From contig NZ_PVWK01000055.1 in NCBI RefSeq assembly GCF_003003795.1, positions 1 through 56,980 on the forward strand: 56,980 nucleotides of DNA, read 5' to 3'. The position numbers and the translations under genes were made by a program. Within the stretch, counting starts at the first letter, position 1. Each line of letters begins with the position of its first letter. Source of the stretch: Stenomitos frigidus ULC18. GTDB taxonomy: Bacteria; Cyanobacteriota; Cyanobacteriia; Leptolyngbyales; Leptolyngbyaceae. Of the stretch, positions 54,065 through 56,980 are shown one piece after another. The notes below the pieces were generated by a model. The model made no database searches. It had not been told where the DNA came from and was given only the letters and a program-made list of their open reading frames with translations.

Positions 54065-55039
54065 ATGCGCTTAGAGCAACTGCAAGCTTTTCTAGCAGTG
54101 GCAGACACAGGGAGCTTTCAACAAGCTGCAAAGCGTTGCGGTGTGACGCAATCGGCCATTAGTCGTCAGATTCAAAGTCTGGAGGCAGGCTTGAAAATGC
54201 CGCTGTTTCATCGCACGACTCAGGCGAAGCTGACGATAGCGGGCGATCGGTTTCTGCCTCGTGCCAAAAAGATTTGTCAGGAGTGGCTGAATGCCGTTCA
54301 AGACCTTGATGATTTGCTTACGGGAAAGCAACCGGAGCTCTGCGTAGCAGCCATTCACTCAATTTGTGCGTATCATCTACCGCCCGTCTTGCAACAGTTC
54401 TGCCACGACTATCCTGATGTGCAACTGCGAGTGACAGCATTGGGCAGCGATCGCTCACTCAAAGTGCTGAAAGATGGGTTGGTTGATGTGGCGATCGTTA
54501 TGCACAACCGCTTTTTGACCACGAACCCAGAGATGGTTGTGCAGGTGCTGTACGATGAACCGATTAAGGTGCTGATTGCAGCAGACCATCCCCTTGCCGC
54601 TTACGAAACAGTACCTTGGGACGAATTGGCAAAGTATCCGCAAGTCGTGTTTAAGGATGGCTATGGCATGCAGCGCCTGGTGCAAGAACAGTTTGAACGA
54701 CGTGGAGCCGCTCTACGTGCCGTACTCGAGCTGAATACACCCGATGCCTTTCGAGGCGTGGTGCGACAGGGTGGCTTGGTCGCGCTGTTGCCAGAAACAG
54801 CATTGGTTGAGGCGTATGCTGACCCGACTCTGGCAGTACGATCGCTGGCACCCAATGTTGATCAGACCAATGGCGTGCTGACGGACACGCTTACCGATCC
54901 ACCGTTTACTCGTCAGGTGGTGCTGGTCACAACGCGCGATCGTCTACAAGTCCCACCGATTCAGCATTTTTTCAACCTTGTAGCAGCCTTGTTGCCGCCC
55001 CAAATTGAGTTGCCTCTATCGATCGCCAACGTCGAATAA
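54065..55039 (+). CDS. LysR-family transcriptional regulator
   Basis: A 324-residue LysR regulator. HTH in residues 1-60 (LEQLQAFLAVADTGSFQQAAKRCGVTQSAISRQIQSLEA, split; the recognition helix is TQSAISRQIQSLE). The effector domain from about 90 has the usual PBP2 fold (LCVAAIHSICAYHLPPVLQQ, VDVAIVMHNRFLTT). It probably senses a small molecule. The neighbouring TrpD2-like gene lies downstream on the same strand. No operator is obvious. Confidence 0.9.
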   Translation: MRLEQLQAFLAVADTGSFQQAAKRCGVTQSAISRQIQSLEAGLKMPLFHRTTQAKLTIAGDRFLPRAKKICQEWLNAVQDLDDLLTGKQPELCVAAIHSICAYHLPPVLQQFCHDYPDVQLRVTALGSDRSLKVLKDGLVDVAIVMHNRFLTTNPEMVVQVLYDEPIKVLIAADHPLAAYETVPWDELAKYPQVVFKDGYGMQRLVQEQFERRGAALRAVLELNTPDAFRGVVRQGGLVALLPETALVEAYADPTLAVRSLAPNVDQTNGVLTDTLTDPPFTRQVVLVTTRDRLQVPPIQHFFNLVAALLPPQIELPLSIANVE

Positions 55040-55129
55040 AAGCAGTTGGCTGGCCGTGCAGCCGTTGGGTTCCCTGGATCGCTTGTCAGAATCAACGTGC
55101 TAGTTTATCGCGTCCCTTGAGCAAAGATT

Positions 55130-56188
55130 ATGAGTTATGCCTTTCGAGAACTGCTTCGCAAAGTGGGTAGTGGCACTCACACCAGCGAGTCTCTGACCCG
55201 TGAGGATGCCGCTGCTGCCACCCGGATGATGTTGCTACAAGAAGCAACTCCGGCTCAAATTGGTGCCTTCATGATTGCCCATCGGATTCGGCGACCCACT
55301 GGCACCGAACTGGCAGGCATGCTGGATGCTTACGAAGAATTGGGTCCACGTTTGCAGCCGATCGCGTCTGCTTATCCAGTGACGGTTATGGGAGTGCCCT
55401 ACGATGGGCGATCGCGCACGGCTCCGCTGAGTCCCCTAATCGCCTTGATCCTGGCAACTGCAAAGTGTCCCGTGATTATGCATGGGGGCAATCGGATGCC
55501 AACGAAAGAGGGTGAACCGTTGATTGACTTCTGGCGGGGCTTGGGCGTTGATTGGAGCCAACTTTCACTCACGCAGGTGCAGCATGTTTTGGCGGCAACA
55601 GGGTTAGGGTTTATCTATTTACCCTCCCATTTCCCCCTGGCGCACGGCTTAGTGCCCTATCGCGACCAAATTGGCAAACGTCCTCCCCTTGCAACGATGG
55701 AACTCATCTGGTCGCCCTACGCTGGTGATGCGCATGTCGTATCTGGTTTTGTCCATCCGCCAACGGAACTGATGTTTCAGGATGCGATCGCGCAGCGTGG
55801 CGTGACTCACTTTACCAGCGTGAAAGGCTTAGAAGGCAGTGGCGACTTACCGAGAGAGCGTACTGCCATCATTGGTTTGGGCATACCCACGATCGGGTTT
55901 GAACGGCTGCACTTACATCCGCGTGACTATGGGTTTGAGGGTAAAAATGTCGCTCTGGACGCAACCCCCAAACTCGTCAAGGCTATGACAACCGTGCTCG
56001 GCGGACACCCCTCTGAATGGATGCAATCCACACTTTGGAGCGGCGGTTTCTATCTCTGGCGCTGTGGCGGTTGCCCCTCACTAGAGGCAGGCATACAGGA
56101 AGCGAGACGACTGCTAACAGAAGGGCTAGTGCTGCAAAAGCTGCAAGAAATTCAGCAGGTCGCCACGCCGCTTCAATTGACGCATTAG
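55130..56188 (+). CDS. TrpD2-like anthranilate-phosphoribosyltransferase-family protein
   Basis: A 352-residue protein of the glycosyltransferase family 3 fold. The N-terminal helical domain is present (SYAFRELLRKVGSGTHTSES, then EDAAAATRMMLLQEATPAQIGAF), and the catalytic part has VPYDGRSRTAPLSPLIALILA and CPVIMHGGNRMPTKEGEP. The Gly-rich phosphoribosyl-binding loop of true TrpD (GTGGD) is not intact, as in TrpD2/YbiB, which binds nucleic acid. So a role in DNA or RNA binding rather than tryptophan synthesis is likely. Confidence 0.8.
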   Translation: MSYAFRELLRKVGSGTHTSESLTREDAAAATRMMLLQEATPAQIGAFMIAHRIRRPTGTELAGMLDAYEELGPRLQPIASAYPVTVMGVPYDGRSRTAPLSPLIALILATAKCPVIMHGGNRMPTKEGEPLIDFWRGLGVDWSQLSLTQVQHVLAATGLGFIYLPSHFPLAHGLVPYRDQIGKRPPLATMELIWSPYAGDAHVVSGFVHPPTELMFQDAIAQRGVTHFTSVKGLEGSGDLPRERTAIIGLGIPTIGFERLHLHPRDYGFEGKNVALDATPKLVKAMTTVLGGHPSEWMQSTLWSGGFYLWRCGGCPSLEAGIQEARRLLTEGLVLQKLQEIQQVATPLQLTH

Positions 56189-56791
56189 CATCAGACACCC
56201 GAGCCAATGTCTTTATGGCTGCTGAGTTGAGTGAGGATGAAAGCGGGCGATCGCGGTTCAAGTCGATCGTCTGAAGAAAAACTGACCGGCTCAGATTTGT
56301 TGCAATTCTTTACTTTTTAAATCTAAGTTCTATCCGTTAGCTCTGTACCATTTGTACTAGATAGTACAATTCAAAGCATCTTTGCAAGTTCACCTTCATG
56401 GCAGTTTCTGTTCAACAGGCTCTTCATACTTCCCCTGAAGAATCAACTAGAGTACCGATAGATGCAGGCTTACAGGCTCAAAAGGAGCCTTTATAATTTG
56501 TAATGAATAACGATTCAACGACATAGTATAAACAAAGAAGTTGGAAAACTTGTTAATGCACGTAGATGCGGCTTGGTCAGTCATCTACATGAGTAAAGTT
56601 CTCCGATTGTTAGGAAAATTTACATTTCCTAAGCTTCTTATCTGGAAGAGCGAGAAATATTTGAGCGGTTCATGATCCATTAGCTGGTGCGCTTGTCTCA
56701 TTCTGCTTAGGCAGTTTGATTGCAGAGCATCGTCTGCGTTGGTTGTGACCGGAGCCGTGCTTGAACTAAACACCTTAGGAGATCAAAGTTT
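56189..56791 (+). promoter_or_regulatory. Long leader upstream of the phycocyanin operon
   Basis: About 600 bp without a supported gene, as is usual before cpc operons, which often have long 5' UTRs and several starts. The last part has an AGGAG ribosome site 10 bases before the ATG. No individual promoter can be placed with confidence. Confidence 0.5.
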
Positions 56792-56980
56792 ATGTTGGAC
56801 GCATTTGCAAAAGTGGTTTCCCAAGCCGATACCCGTGGCGATTACGTGAGTGATGCGCAGATTGATGCGTTGAAAGCAATGGTATTGGACGGTACCAAGC
56901 GGATGGATACGGTGAATCGGATCACGAGCAACTCCTCCACGATTGTGGCGAATGCAGCACGGGCGTTGTTTGCGGAACAG
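56792..56980 (+). CDS. cpcB: Phycocyanin beta subunit, partial (5' end)
   Basis: The first 63 residues, cut by the window edge. [20 protein letters not shown] and [22 protein letters not shown] are the start of C-phycocyanin beta. This subunit carries two phycocyanobilins and assembles with CpcA into the rods of the phycobilisome. The first Leu in MLDAF is also found in phycoerythrocyanin beta (pecB), a less likely alternative. cpcA and linker genes are expected beyond the window. Confidence 0.9.
   Translation, partial: MLDAFAKVVSQADTRGDYVSDAQIDALKAMVLDGTKRMDTVNRITSNSSTIVANAARALFAEQ

Overview
The window comes from a filamentous-type cyanobacterium, probably a Leptolyngbya-like lineage. The evidence is a phycocyanin beta gene at the right edge, the plant-type carotenoid genes crtP(pds)-crtB and crtR, a COP23-domain protein, many HIP1 octamers (GCGATCGC) and several cyanobacteria-only hypothetical families.

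The window has two halves. Positions 1 to about 31,996 look like the right-hand part of one integrated mobile element. It ends in a tyrosine integrase and a 46-bp 3' half of tRNA-Pro (31951-31996), which I read as an attachment-site duplicate. Its left end and the intact tRNA are probably left of the window. The element core has three blocks. (i) A minus-strand operon (21192 to 17085) of eight tightly overlapping genes encodes an HTH/coiled-coil protein, five small membrane or secreted proteins, an FtsK/TraB-like ATPase and a small protein; its promoter region carries a helically phased GGAAC/GTTCC array, and the ATPase gene itself carries a cluster of the octamer GGTGCGGT. (ii) A plus-strand replication operon (24654-30755) encodes a small basic protein, an SF2 helicase with a zinc ribbon and a degenerate J-domain, a 1256-residue primase-helicase resembling cyanobacterial plasmid replication proteins, and a small xis-like protein. 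(iii) The integrase. This is the layout of actinomycete AICE elements (tRNA integration, prim-pol replication, FtsK-like double-strand DNA transfer, no relaxase seen), and it is my main candidate for an undescribed system.

The left part of the element is cargo and debris: secreted and membrane hypotheticals, RHH proteins, two catalytic-domain-only tyrosine recombinases (one truncated), a 1044-residue two-partner-secretion exoprotein, an IS630-like insertion that splits a lipoprotein gene, two MITE-like elements, a GIY-YIG protein, and four copies of a short terminator-ended element that looks like a small-RNA family. A fifth copy lies on the chromosomal side, upstream of crtP.

Positions 32,138 to 56,980 are core genome: a SulP anion transporter, a degenerate MBL-fold protein, an ArsR regulator, rlmN (with an in-frame repeat insertion), crtB and crtP, a phosphorylase-kinase-like GH15 protein, an Spx/ArsC-like protein, a HAS-barrel-type protein, a GT4 glycosyltransferase with an EamA transporter, sppA, aroH, a YvlD/holin-like protein, crtR, a COP23 protein, a LysR regulator, a TrpD2-like protein and the start of cpcB. 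Between 46,142 and 46,630 is a 163-bp tandem repeat in which each unit carries a CRP-type palindrome, a promoter and a terminator, so it looks like an array of nearly identical small-RNA genes.
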